Assembly (NCBI GenBank): GCA_016190465.1
Contig: JACPQP010000357.1
Coordinates: 1 to 8,273, forward strand
Reading direction: 5' to 3'
Source: Chloroflexota bacterium
Lineage (GTDB): Bacteria > Chloroflexota > UBA6077 > FW602-bin22 > JACPQP01
Length of the DNA stretch: 8,273 bases
Within the stretch, counting starts at the first letter, position 1. Each line of letters starts with the position of its first letter. A model generated the notes under the pieces. The model was not told the origin of the DNA and did not search any database. It saw only the letters and a program-made list of their open reading frames with translations. A program made the translations under genes and the position numbers. Positions 1 to 5,736 of the stretch are shown here, one piece after another.

Positions 1-143
1 CGCTTGGCCACGGCGCCCGCGCACGCAGCGCAGAAGTAGCGCCCGCGGACTGGTCGCGCGCACTCCCAGCACAGGAGCCGGCCACACCCGGCACACCGCA
101 CTTGCGCCAGAGCGGATGGGTGGGTTGCGCAGGTGTCGTCCAC
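1..143 (-). CDS. Partial B-box-like zinc-finger protein (N-terminus only)
   Basis: This is the first 47 codons of a gene running off the left edge. I read it from a GTG at 143-141, preceded by GGAGG six nucleotides upstream. The peptide has eight regularly spaced potential zinc ligands: C5, H8, C17, C20, C25, C28, C38 and C41 (C-x2-H-x8-C-x2-C-x4-C-x2-C-x9-C-x2-C), including HPSAL, RCAGCGRLLC and YFCAAC. This resembles the B-box-type zinc binding domain, with the terminal His pair replaced by Cys. In bacteria such fingers often precede membrane segments or a rhomboid-type domain, but that part is outside the window, so the full function is unknown. It starts 13 nt after the stop of kinase 1 with no terminator between, so the two are almost certainly co-transcribed. 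The gene is real because the ligand spacing, RBS and operon spacing agree; the product is uncertain. Confidence 0.75.
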   Translation of the reverse strand, partial: MDDTCATHPSALAQVRCAGCGRLLCWECARPVRGRYFCAACAGAVAK

Positions 144-149
144 TCTGAG

Positions 150-154
150 CCTCC
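150..154 (-). promoter_or_regulatory. Shine-Dalgarno site of the zinc-finger gene
   Basis: GGAGG on the minus strand (CCTCC on plus) lies six nucleotides before the GTG at 143-141 and immediately after the kinase 1 stop (TAG at 159-157). It fixes the start of the truncated gene and supports translation of the downstream cistron from a shared mRNA. Confidence 0.7.
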
Positions 155-156
155 GG

Positions 157-2418
157 CTATCGCTTCGTCACCACCAGGTTGTCGAACCGGACGTCGACCG
201 CGCCTTTGAAACCGGAGAAGCTGCCCGCCCCGATCGCCACCCATCCCCCCGGGGACGAGCTGTCCTGAACCGAGACAACGACAGAATTATTGTACAAACC
301 CCTAACGGCACCCCCGGTATTCCCCGGGGACGAGCTGTCCTGAACCGAGACAACGACCGTGCCGTTGATGCTGGCGGAGATGGTCGTCCCCGCACACGTC
401 AGTTCCAGGTGATTCCTATCGTTGCCACGCCGGACCGCAGGGGATGTCCAGACACTCCCCAGCGGAAACCACCTGTCGCCGTTCCACCGGCTCAGGTTCC
501 ATATACCGTCGAACGGGGCCACGGTCAAGTCATAATGGCGTCGCTGATTGCCGGTACCCTGGTCTCGACATGTGACGTTGACATATTGCCCGTCTGCGTT
601 CCCCACGACCCGGACATCGACCGCAATTGACACATCGGAGTAGGTGCCGCTAGGACGGACCCGTATGTCGCTGTCGGTTTCGGGCGTGATCTTGAGGGCG
701 TACTCCCCGCCTTCATAGCCGGCCGTGAACCGGCCAGGATCGCTGGACGACCTGGGGAGGACGCCGCGGCTCGGGTCGTCGAAGTTGTCGGCAAGGAGGA
801 CAGTGCCCGGCGCGGGAGTTGGCGTCGGCGCGCGGGCGGTCGCCAGGGCGCGGGCGGTGGCGGTGATCTGCGCCTGCGCGGTTGTGGCCGCCGCTGCCAC
901 GGCGGTGGATGTTCTGATGGCCTGAACGGTAGCGGTGCCGCGCGCCGTGGCGGTTTGCAGTACCAGTGCGGTGGCCGTGGCGCGTCGCTCCGCCACCGCG
1001 GTCTCGCCCGCGCGGACAGTCGCCGTCCGGTCTGGCTGCACCTCCGCCGTCGCCGTGCGCACCGCCTGAAAGGTGGCGATCCCACGGGCGGTAGCTGTTT
1101 GCAGTGATGATACGGCGGCGGCATCCCGCTCGGCCCCGGCGGTGGCGGTCTGGTCCGGCTGCGGCTGGGCGGGCGCCGGAGCCGCGGTCGGCCTGGCGTC
1201 CGCGGCGAGTTGTTGCTGAGCAGGAGCCGCTGAGGGGAGCGCCAGCTCCTGAGTCGGTGTGGGGGTGGTGTTCGCTTCAGCCGCTGGCGTCGCGTTGACT
1301 GTCGCCTCAGCTTTCGCCGCCGCGTCCACGGGCCCACTGCTGGGTCGCGGGAGCGCCAGGAGCACTGCCACGACGACCATCGTCGCTACCGCCGCGGCGA
1401 CTGGCAGCAGCACGCGGGGGAGAGAGCGTGGTCGGGCGGGAACTGGCGTTCGAGAGGGTCTCGGGGATCGCGGAGCAGGAGGAGGAGTCAGCGGGCGGGG
1501 CGTCGGTGGGGGGGTCGGCTGACGCGGTAGGCCCGGCGGCGTCGGCGTGCGCGGAGCCGGCTCGGGTGGCGGCATCGCTGGCGGGACGAAGGCCTCCGTC
1601 ACCGCGGGGGCAGCCAGAGTCGCCACGAAGGCGCCGGCCCCGGGGGGGCGTCCCGCGGGATGCTTCGCCAGCGCCCGCAGGATGGCCCCCTCGGTGGCGG
1701 CCGGGAGATCCGGCCGAATGGTCCGGATGGGTGGCGGTGGGTCGTACACCTGACGGTGCAGCACCGCCACCATCGAATCGGCCCTGAACGGAACCTGCCC
1801 GGTCAGCAGTTCGTAGGCGATGATCCCCAGCGCGTAGATGTCTGCCCGGTAGTCCACCTCGATCCCCTGGGCCTGCTCGGGGGCCATATACTCCGGTGTC
1901 CCGATGATCCGGCCACGGGTATAGCGTCCGAACTCGCCGGCCCGAGCGATCCCGAAGTCGACGAGGCTCCCACGGTCGCCGGCCTCGACGAGGATGTTGG
2001 CCGACTTCAGGTCGCGGTGCACGACCCCCAGGCCGTGGGCATGGTCCAGCGCGCTGGCCACCTGCGACAGGACGGCCACGACCCGTGCGAGTGGGAGCGG
2101 CCCGTCTTTCGCCACGATCCGCTCGAGCGGGGCCCCGGGCACGAGCCGCATCGCGATGAAATAGTGGCCATCGGCCGCCCCGACGTCGTAGATCGGGACG
2201 ATGTGCGGATGGTCCAGCTTCGCGGCGATAGTGGCCTCGAGCTGGAAGCGGGCGACGAAGTCGGGGTCGCGAGCCAGGTCCGGGGCCAGGACCTTCAGGG
2301 CGACCAGGCGGTCCAGGCTGGGCTGGCGAGCCCGGTAGACCGTGGCCATCCCGCCCTGGCCGATCACGTCGACGATCTCGTAGGGGCCGATGCGCTGCCC
2401 CGTCCACAACTGGGACAT
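157..2418 (-). CDS. Transmembrane Ser/Thr protein kinase (PknB-like) with jelly-roll-like ectodomain
   Basis: A 753-residue Hanks-type kinase predicted to phosphorylate Ser/Thr on cytoplasmic substrates. The catalytic domain (about 12-268) has every key residue: G-loop GQGGMATVY (20-28), Lys42, alpha-C Glu61, HRDLKSAN (134-141; Asp136, Asn141), DFG (154-156) and GTPEYMAPE (173-181). The activation loop before the GTP motif holds only one Thr (T167), unlike the TxT of PknB. Then follow a Pro-rich juxtamembrane stretch (278-334), one TM helix (about 335-356), a Thr/Ala-rich repeated linker (about 370-535) and a beta-rich C-terminal domain (540-753) resembling LamG/DUF1080-type jelly rolls, with C617 and C675 able to pair. 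The ectodomain probably senses a ligand outside the cell, by analogy with other one-TM kinases. The start ATG has a near-perfect SD (GGAGGTGAT). A 12-residue segment, VVVSVQDSSSPG, occurs twice in the ectodomain. It is transcribed divergently from the FHA gene and is followed 13 nt later by a zinc-finger gene. Confidence 0.95.
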   Translation of the reverse strand: MSQLWTGQRIGPYEIVDVIGQGGMATVYRARQPSLDRLVALKVLAPDLARDPDFVARFQLEATIAAKLDHPHIVPIYDVGAADGHYFIAMRLVPGAPLERIVAKDGPLPLARVVAVLSQVASALDHAHGLGVVHRDLKSANILVEAGDRGSLVDFGIARAGEFGRYTRGRIIGTPEYMAPEQAQGIEVDYRADIYALGIIAYELLTGQVPFRADSMVAVLHRQVYDPPPPIRTIRPDLPAATEGAILRALAKHPAGRPPGAGAFVATLAAPAVTEAFVPPAMPPPEPAPRTPTPPGLPRQPTPPPTPRPLTPPPAPRSPRPSRTPVPARPRSLPRVLLPVAAAVATMVVVAVLLALPRPSSGPVDAAAKAEATVNATPAAEANTTPTPTQELALPSAAPAQQQLAADARPTAAPAPAQPQPDQTATAGAERDAAAVSSLQTATARGIATFQAVRTATAEVQPDRTATVRAGETAVAERRATATALVLQTATARGTATVQAIRTSTAVAAAATTAQAQITATARALATARAPTPTPAPGTVLLADNFDDPSRGVLPRSSSDPGRFTAGYEGGEYALKITPETDSDIRVRPSGTYSDVSIAVDVRVVGNADGQYVNVTCRDQGTGNQRRHYDLTVAPFDGIWNLSRWNGDRWFPLGSVWTSPAVRRGNDRNHLELTCAGTTISASINGTVVVSVQDSSSPGNTGGAVRGLYNNSVVVSVQDSSSPGGWVAIGAGSFSGFKGAVDVRFDNLVVTKR
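247..357 (-). repeat. Exact 36-bp in-frame direct repeat in the kinase 1 ectodomain
   Basis: Bases 247-282 and 322-357 are identical over 36 bp, offset 75 bp (25 codons). Both encode VVVSVQDSSSPG (residues 688-699 and 713-724). The 39 bp between them (283-321, encoding NTGGAVRGLYNNS) are AT-richer and do not match the DNA beyond the second copy. The duplication keeps the frame open. It adds about 25 residues in what should be a beta-hairpin region of the jelly-roll-like domain. Confidence 0.9.
829..1146 (-). repeat. Thr/Ala-rich repeated linker of kinase 1
   Basis: Residues about 425-530 consist of degenerate units built on TATA and TATARG motifs. The clearest pair is LQTATARGIATFQAVRTATA (439-458; bases 1045-1104) and LQTATARGTATVQAIRTSTA (487-506; bases 901-960), offset 48 residues. 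Composition (Ala, Thr, Gln, Arg, Val, few Gly or Pro) favours a long helical or coiled stalk between the membrane and the ectodomain. Such TATA-type stalks are frequent in Chloroflexota surface and kinase proteins. Confidence 0.75.
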
Positions 2419-2420
2419 CG

Positions 2421-2429
2421 ATCACCTCC
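2421..2429 (-). promoter_or_regulatory. Strong Shine-Dalgarno site of kinase 1
   Basis: The minus strand reads GGAGGTGAT just before the ATG at 2418-2416, with six nucleotides between GGAGG and the start. This nine-base match to the 16S rRNA 3' end predicts efficient initiation and decides the start codon. Confidence 0.85.
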
Positions 2430-2580
2430 AGACACAACTCACGACGACACGACGCCGAGCTCGCCACGCGTACCAGAGGCCAGCCAAGGTGCCAGACCGG
2501 GCCACTTCGCGGACCCGACCGACACCGTGGAGGGATAGAGCCGGGACCAGGATCATCTACCGGCGGAGAGTACGCCTGTT

Positions 2581-2610
2581 ATTATAGTGCAGGATGGGTG
2601 AAACCATCAA
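2581..2610 (-). promoter_or_regulatory. Sigma70-type promoter for kinase 1 / zinc-finger operon
   Basis: On the minus strand, TTGATG (2610-2605) and a perfect TATAAT (2586-2581) are 18 bp apart. The -10 is an AT-rich island in very GC-rich DNA, which makes chance less likely. Transcription would begin near 2574, giving a leader of about 155 nt. Confidence 0.65.
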
Positions 2611-2625
2611 CTACCGGTTAGCCGC

Positions 2626-2654
2626 TTGACTGAGTTGAGAACACGTGGTATTGT
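2626..2654 (+). promoter_or_regulatory. Sigma70-type promoter for the FHA-vWA-kinase 2 arm
   Basis: TTGACT (2626-2631) and TATTGT (2649-2654) are separated by the optimal 17 bp. Transcription would start near 2661, about 135 nt before the FHA gene ATG. Its -35 box is only 15 bp from that of the opposite promoter. Confidence 0.65.
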
Positions 2655-2795
2655 ACGAACCGCATACACGCTGCGGCGACAGACAAGTTTCATCCGGCAA
2701 GTCTCGTTTGGTCGGTTCACCCAGGAGGTCTTGGGGAGAGAGGTTCGCGGCGACTGTGCCTGCCCGCGAGGTGACGGCGGGGAGAGGAAACGACG

Positions 2796-3809
2796 ATGCC
2801 CGATTTCATCCAGCGTCTGCCGGAGGGATCATTCCTGCTGCAATGGTATACCTGGGGTGTGTTCGCGAGTTTTGTGATCGCACTGCTGGCGACCATCGGC
2901 ATCTTCGCCGACGCGCACACCACGGGCGAGGACGCCACGCTCTGGAAGTCGCTCGCCGCGGTGGCCGGCGTGCTGAGCATCCCGGCGCTCCTGACCCGAC
3001 TGCACGCGGGCTTCGCCTACGAGATGCGAGGCTCGCTCGACCTCGTTGCCTATCTCAGCGTCCTCGGGCTGGCGCTGGCCGTGGTCTCCGGCGTCGCCCA
3101 CGTCACGACCCGAAGGCAGGCGGCCAACCCGTGTCCGGTGTGCGGCCGGCCGCTCCAGCCCGGCTGGGCACAGTGCCCCTATCACGCGGCTGCTCCCCCA
3201 ATTGCTGCGCTGCCGATCGGCCAGCCGGGATCCGTGAACCTCCCTGGCGGAACGATACCCGTCGTCAGTATGCCGCCTCCGGGCGTGCCGCAGTTTCGCC
3301 CACCGCCGGGGGGAGAGAGACAGACTGTCAATGACCCGACCCTGGCCCCCGGGCCGACGGCGGAGAAGCCCACGGTCGTGGCCGGCGGGCCGGGGATAGG
3401 CCACCTTCGGCCGGGGGACGGCCCCGGCAAGACGGTTATCCTGCGCCGCGATGAGCCGCCAAAGGTGATCGCCTTTCTTGTCCTCGCCTCTGGCCCCAAC
3501 GCCGGACGGACGTTCGCCCTCTCCGGCGAAGTCACGAAGATCGGCCGCGACGGCCGGCTCTGTGACTACGTCGTCGACGACCCGGCCGTGGGAGGCCAGC
3601 ACCTGAGCATCCGCTATCAGGACGGTGAGTTCGTGGCCACCGACCTGGACACGCTGAACGGCACGCGGATAAACGGCAGCCCCATCGTGAAGCACACGCT
3701 TGCCCCCGATGATGCCATCGTCCTCGGTGAGACGAAACTGGTGTTCATGCGGGTGCCGGGCGCTCAGCCGAAGGCCGCCGACCCGGCCTCGCGGGCAAGC
3801 GAGCAGTAG
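2796..3809 (+). CDS. Membrane protein with zinc ribbon and C-terminal FHA domain
   Basis: A 337-residue protein, probably a phosphothreonine-dependent adaptor at the membrane. In order: three hydrophobic segments (about 14-38, 48-66, 81-104); a basic stop (TTRRQ); a zinc ribbon with C113, C116, C127 and H130 (CPVCG...CPYH, the last Cys replaced by His); a Pro/Thr-rich linker (131-220) with several Thr that a kinase could target; and an FHA domain (about 224-318). FHA signatures are IGR (249-251), H269, LNGT (287-290) and NG (293-294). The Ser normally three residues before the conserved His is Gly266, so binding may be altered. The start is clear: GGAGAGG lies eight nucleotides upstream, and an in-frame TGA at 2772-2774 excludes a longer form. 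Loop charges do not settle the topology, but a cytoplasmic FHA domain is expected. It leads a plus-strand arm with vWA and kinase 2 genes; the natural partners are the two flanking kinases (inference). Confidence 0.92.
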   Translation: MPDFIQRLPEGSFLLQWYTWGVFASFVIALLATIGIFADAHTTGEDATLWKSLAAVAGVLSIPALLTRLHAGFAYEMRGSLDLVAYLSVLGLALAVVSGVAHVTTRRQAANPCPVCGRPLQPGWAQCPYHAAAPPIAALPIGQPGSVNLPGGTIPVVSMPPPGVPQFRPPPGGERQTVNDPTLAPGPTAEKPTVVAGGPGIGHLRPGDGPGKTVILRRDEPPKVIAFLVLASGPNAGRTFALSGEVTKIGRDGRLCDYVVDDPAVGGQHLSIRYQDGEFVATDLDTLNGTRINGSPIVKHTLAPDDAIVLGETKLVFMRVPGAQPKAADPASRASEQ

Positions 3810-3835
3810 GCGTCCGACCGTCGGCTTGCAGCGAT

Positions 3836-3852
3836 CAGGTGCGCCGCGCCTG
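3836..3852 (+). other. Short GC stem-loop after the FHA gene
   Basis: CAGGTGC (3836-3842) and GCGCCTG (3846-3852) can pair over seven positions including one G-U, with a three-base loop. No T-tract follows, so it is at most a weak terminator or an RNA-processing or stability element in the 170-bp gap between the FHA and vWA genes. No clear promoter was seen in that gap. Confidence 0.3.
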
Positions 3853-3968
3853 GCCTGATGGGCGCTCCTGGGCGGTTGCTTTCGACGCCGATGCGGGCGA
3901 CCCCGGGGACGTTGCCCCTGGGCGCCGCGTCGAGGTTTCCTGCGAACCGCCAGAGGCCTGGCGCGGGT

Positions 3969-3974
3969 AGGAGG
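3969..3974 (+). promoter_or_regulatory. Shine-Dalgarno site fixing the GTG start of the vWA gene
   Basis: AGGAGG lies five nucleotides before the GTG at 3980. An in-frame TAG at 3968-3970 overlaps it, so no longer in-frame product is possible and GTG is the likely start. Confidence 0.85.
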
Positions 3975-3979
3975 AACCC

Positions 3980-5629
3980 GTGGGTGCTTCAGCGCGTCTC
4001 GCTCGCCTGGCCCTGTTGCTGATCCTGGTGGCGACGCTGACCGGCCTGGCCTACGCCGAAGGGCAGCCTTCCCGCGTCAGCGTCACCGGAGTGGATCCAA
4101 GCGCATTCCCCGAGATGTCGGCAACTGTCGTCGTGCTCACGGGCGCCGGCATACCGGTGACCGGTCTGACCAGGGCGAACTTCGAGATCATCGAGGACAG
4201 CAAGAGCGTGCCGGTCGCCTCGGTGGATCCCACCACCACCAATCCGGCGAGTATCACGGTGGTCCTGGGCCTCGACGCCTCCGGCAGCATGGAGGGGAAG
4301 CCGCTCGCCGACGCCGTGGCCGCGTTGACGGCGTTCGTCGATCGGCTCGCGCCGAACGACCAGGTCGCCACCGTCCGCTTCGGGGGGGGCGGCTGTGTCG
4401 TCCAGCCGGGGCCGGGTCCCACCGCGGATCGGCTCTCGGTCGTCGACTTCCTGCGAGGCTCGCGAGCCGTGGGTGATACGCCGCTGTACGACGCCACCCT
4501 TCTGGCGATTCAGACCTCGCTCAGGGCGCCCGGCGGCCGGCGGATGGTGGTCATCCTGACCGATGGCGACGATACGTGCAGCAAGGTCTCTGCCGATACT
4601 GTCGTCGCCGCGGCCGTGCGGAACGGCATCCCGCTGTACTTCATCGGCCTGGGGCCGGACCTGAAACCGGCTGTCCTGGAGAACCTCGCCCGCCTGACCG
4701 GCGGCGCCTATCTCCCGGCGGCCGATTCCAGCCGACTCGCCGCGATCTACGAGGGCCTGGGCGCGCTCGTCCGCACTCAGTACCTCGTCCGGTATCGGTC
4801 GGCTCAGCTCGCGGACCGCAAGGAGCACGCGCTCTCGGTGCGGGTCAAGGCGGAGTTGGGCGAGGCGACGGGGGACGCCCGCTTCACGCCACCGGTGATC
4901 TTGCCGTCCCTCAAGCTCTCGGTGTCGCCGAACCAGCGGATCGAAGGCCCAACGAGGGTCGAGGTCACAACCTCGGCGCCGGTCCAATTGACGCGCGCCG
5001 ACTTCGTGCTGGACGGCAGGCTGCTTCAGAGCGTCTCGCAGCCGCCGCTCGTGCATACACTTGATCTGCCGGGGCTGGCCGGAGGCATCCGAACGCTGCG
5101 CGTCCGGGCGGTGGACGCCGGCGGTGGGGAGGGAGAAGCCGCCGTGCCCCTGGATTTTGCCCGCCCGGTGCCGAGGCTCTCGGTGTTGCCCAACCAGCGG
5201 ATCACCGTGCCGACACGCGTCGAGGTAACCACCGTCCCGGCCGTCCCGCTGGCTCGCGCCGACTTCTACCTGGACAACTCCGCGCTGGCCAGTGTGACCC
5301 AGCCGCCGCTGGCCTACACGATCGACCCGACCGGGTTGGCGCGCGGCCCGCACGCGATCCGCGTCCGGATCGCCGACGCCGCTGGCGCTGAGGCCGAGGC
5401 CCAGGTGCCGGTGGAGTTCGGCGAGACCGGGCTGTTTGGCGCCATCCCGTTCTGGCTGCTGGTGGGAATCGCGTTGCTGCTGCCCATCGCGGTGGTTGCT
5501 GCGGCATTCCGCCGGGCTCCGAGTCGCGTCCGTCCCTGCCCCGCCTGCGGCCGCATCCTCCAGCCGGACTGGGCCGTCTGTCCCTACTGCGACGCCGCGC
5601 CCCGCGAGCCGGGCCGGCTGGCTGGTTGA
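3980..5629 (+). CDS. Secreted, membrane-anchored vWA-domain protein with tandem beta repeats and C-terminal zinc ribbon
   Basis: A 549-residue protein. It has an N-terminal signal peptide (basic SARLAR, hydrophobic core 10-24, likely cleavage after AYA at 24-26) and an N-terminal beta region (31-90). A vWA domain (about 92-265) carries a complete MIDAS: DASGS (99-103), Thr167 in GDTPLYDA and Asp195 in LTDGDD. Two homologous beta-rich repeats follow (about 311-394 and 399-480), both starting LSVxPNQRI, then a TM helix (486-508), a basic stop (RRAPSR) and a short zinc ribbon with C520, C523, C534 and C537. Topology is therefore vWA outside and ribbon inside. MIDAS-type vWA domains bind protein ligands through a divalent metal, so this may be an adhesion, assembly or sensing component whose state reaches the cytoplasm. 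The ribbon nearly matches that of the upstream FHA protein. It precedes kinase 2 by 107 nt on the same strand. Family and domains are well supported; the role is inferred. Confidence 0.93.
   Translation: MGASARLARLALLLILVATLTGLAYAEGQPSRVSVTGVDPSAFPEMSATVVVLTGAGIPVTGLTRANFEIIEDSKSVPVASVDPTTTNPASITVVLGLDASGSMEGKPLADAVAALTAFVDRLAPNDQVATVRFGGGGCVVQPGPGPTADRLSVVDFLRGSRAVGDTPLYDATLLAIQTSLRAPGGRRMVVILTDGDDTCSKVSADTVVAAAVRNGIPLYFIGLGPDLKPAVLENLARLTGGAYLPAADSSRLAAIYEGLGALVRTQYLVRYRSAQLADRKEHALSVRVKAELGEATGDARFTPPVILPSLKLSVSPNQRIEGPTRVEVTTSAPVQLTRADFVLDGRLLQSVSQPPLVHTLDLPGLAGGIRTLRVRAVDAGGGEGEAAVPLDFARPVPRLSVLPNQRITVPTRVEVTTVPAVPLARADFYLDNSALASVTQPPLAYTIDPTGLARGPHAIRVRIADAAGAEAEAQVPVEFGETGLFGAIPFWLLVGIALLLPIAVVAAAFRRAPSRVRPCPACGRILQPDWAVCPYCDAAPREPGRLAG
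4910..5419 (+). repeat. Tandem Ig-like/beta-sandwich repeats in the vWA protein
   Basis: Two units of about 83-86 residues align along their length. They share LSVxPNQRI, PTRVEVTT, RADFxLD, SVxQPPLxxTxD, GLAxG and RVRxxDAxG, and the DNA is visibly related at the unit starts (4910 and 5168). This is an internal duplication of one bacterial Ig-like domain, likely a stalk between the vWA head and the membrane. Confidence 0.85.
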
Positions 5630-5722
5630 GGTTCCGGCCGCGATCCGCGCGGGCGCCATCGCTGAAGCTGGCGCATCCTGTGGAGCAGTTCTCGAGTCGC
5701 GTTTCCGGCGTCACGTTTCCAC

Positions 5723-5727
5723 GGAGG
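5723..5727 (+). promoter_or_regulatory. Shine-Dalgarno site deciding the kinase 2 start
   Basis: GGAGG nine nucleotides before the ATG at 5737 places the start right at the kinase fold (MIGRTLNGVY). The open frame extends upstream to a TTG at 5626 that overlaps the vWA stop, but that codon has no comparable SD. Confidence 0.7.
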
Positions 5728-5736
5728 CATTCGAGC

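Larger units (their letters stand above)
2419..2795. other. Divergent intergenic regulatory region
   Basis: This 377-bp region separates the two transcription arms and contains two opposed sigma70-type promoters near its middle (2581-2654). To the left is a leader of about 155 nt for kinase 1, and to the right one of about 135-140 nt for the FHA gene. Between the -35 boxes (2611-2625) sits an imperfect palindrome around ACCGGT. CTACCGG also occurs at 2557-2563, so it might be a repeated operator half-site, but this is weak. No convincing small gene, riboswitch or terminator was seen in either leader. Confidence 0.6.

Noticed and set aside
133..630. A 165-codon plus-strand frame containing GRAVLNRDNDR twice
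   Set aside because: The repeat is the 36-bp direct repeat of kinase 1 read on the other strand; the frame is otherwise featureless.
1307..2467. A 386-codon minus-strand frame overlapping kinase 1 in another frame, and a 292-codon plus-strand frame at 1660-2538
   Set aside because: Both overlap the unmistakable kinase 1 catalytic domain and have shadow-type composition.
2655..2795. Upstream small ORFs or a riboswitch in the FHA gene leader
   Set aside because: The open frames there overlap the FHA gene out of frame without good RBS or domain, and no known riboswitch motif or strong structure was recognised.
3836..3852. Intrinsic terminator after the FHA gene
   Set aside because: The stem is short, contains a G-U pair and has no T-tract, so it is listed only as a stem-loop.
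3989..5659. A 556-codon open frame on the minus strand, opposite the vWA gene
   Set aside because: Its Arg/Gly/Asp/His-rich translation has no recognisable domain; it mirrors the GC-rich codon pattern of a clearly real gene.
5626..5736. TTG start for kinase 2 overlapping the vWA stop, suggesting translational coupling
   Set aside because: No good SD before the TTG, and the extra 37 residues look like untranslated sequence; the ATG at 5737 has GGAGG and begins at the kinase fold.
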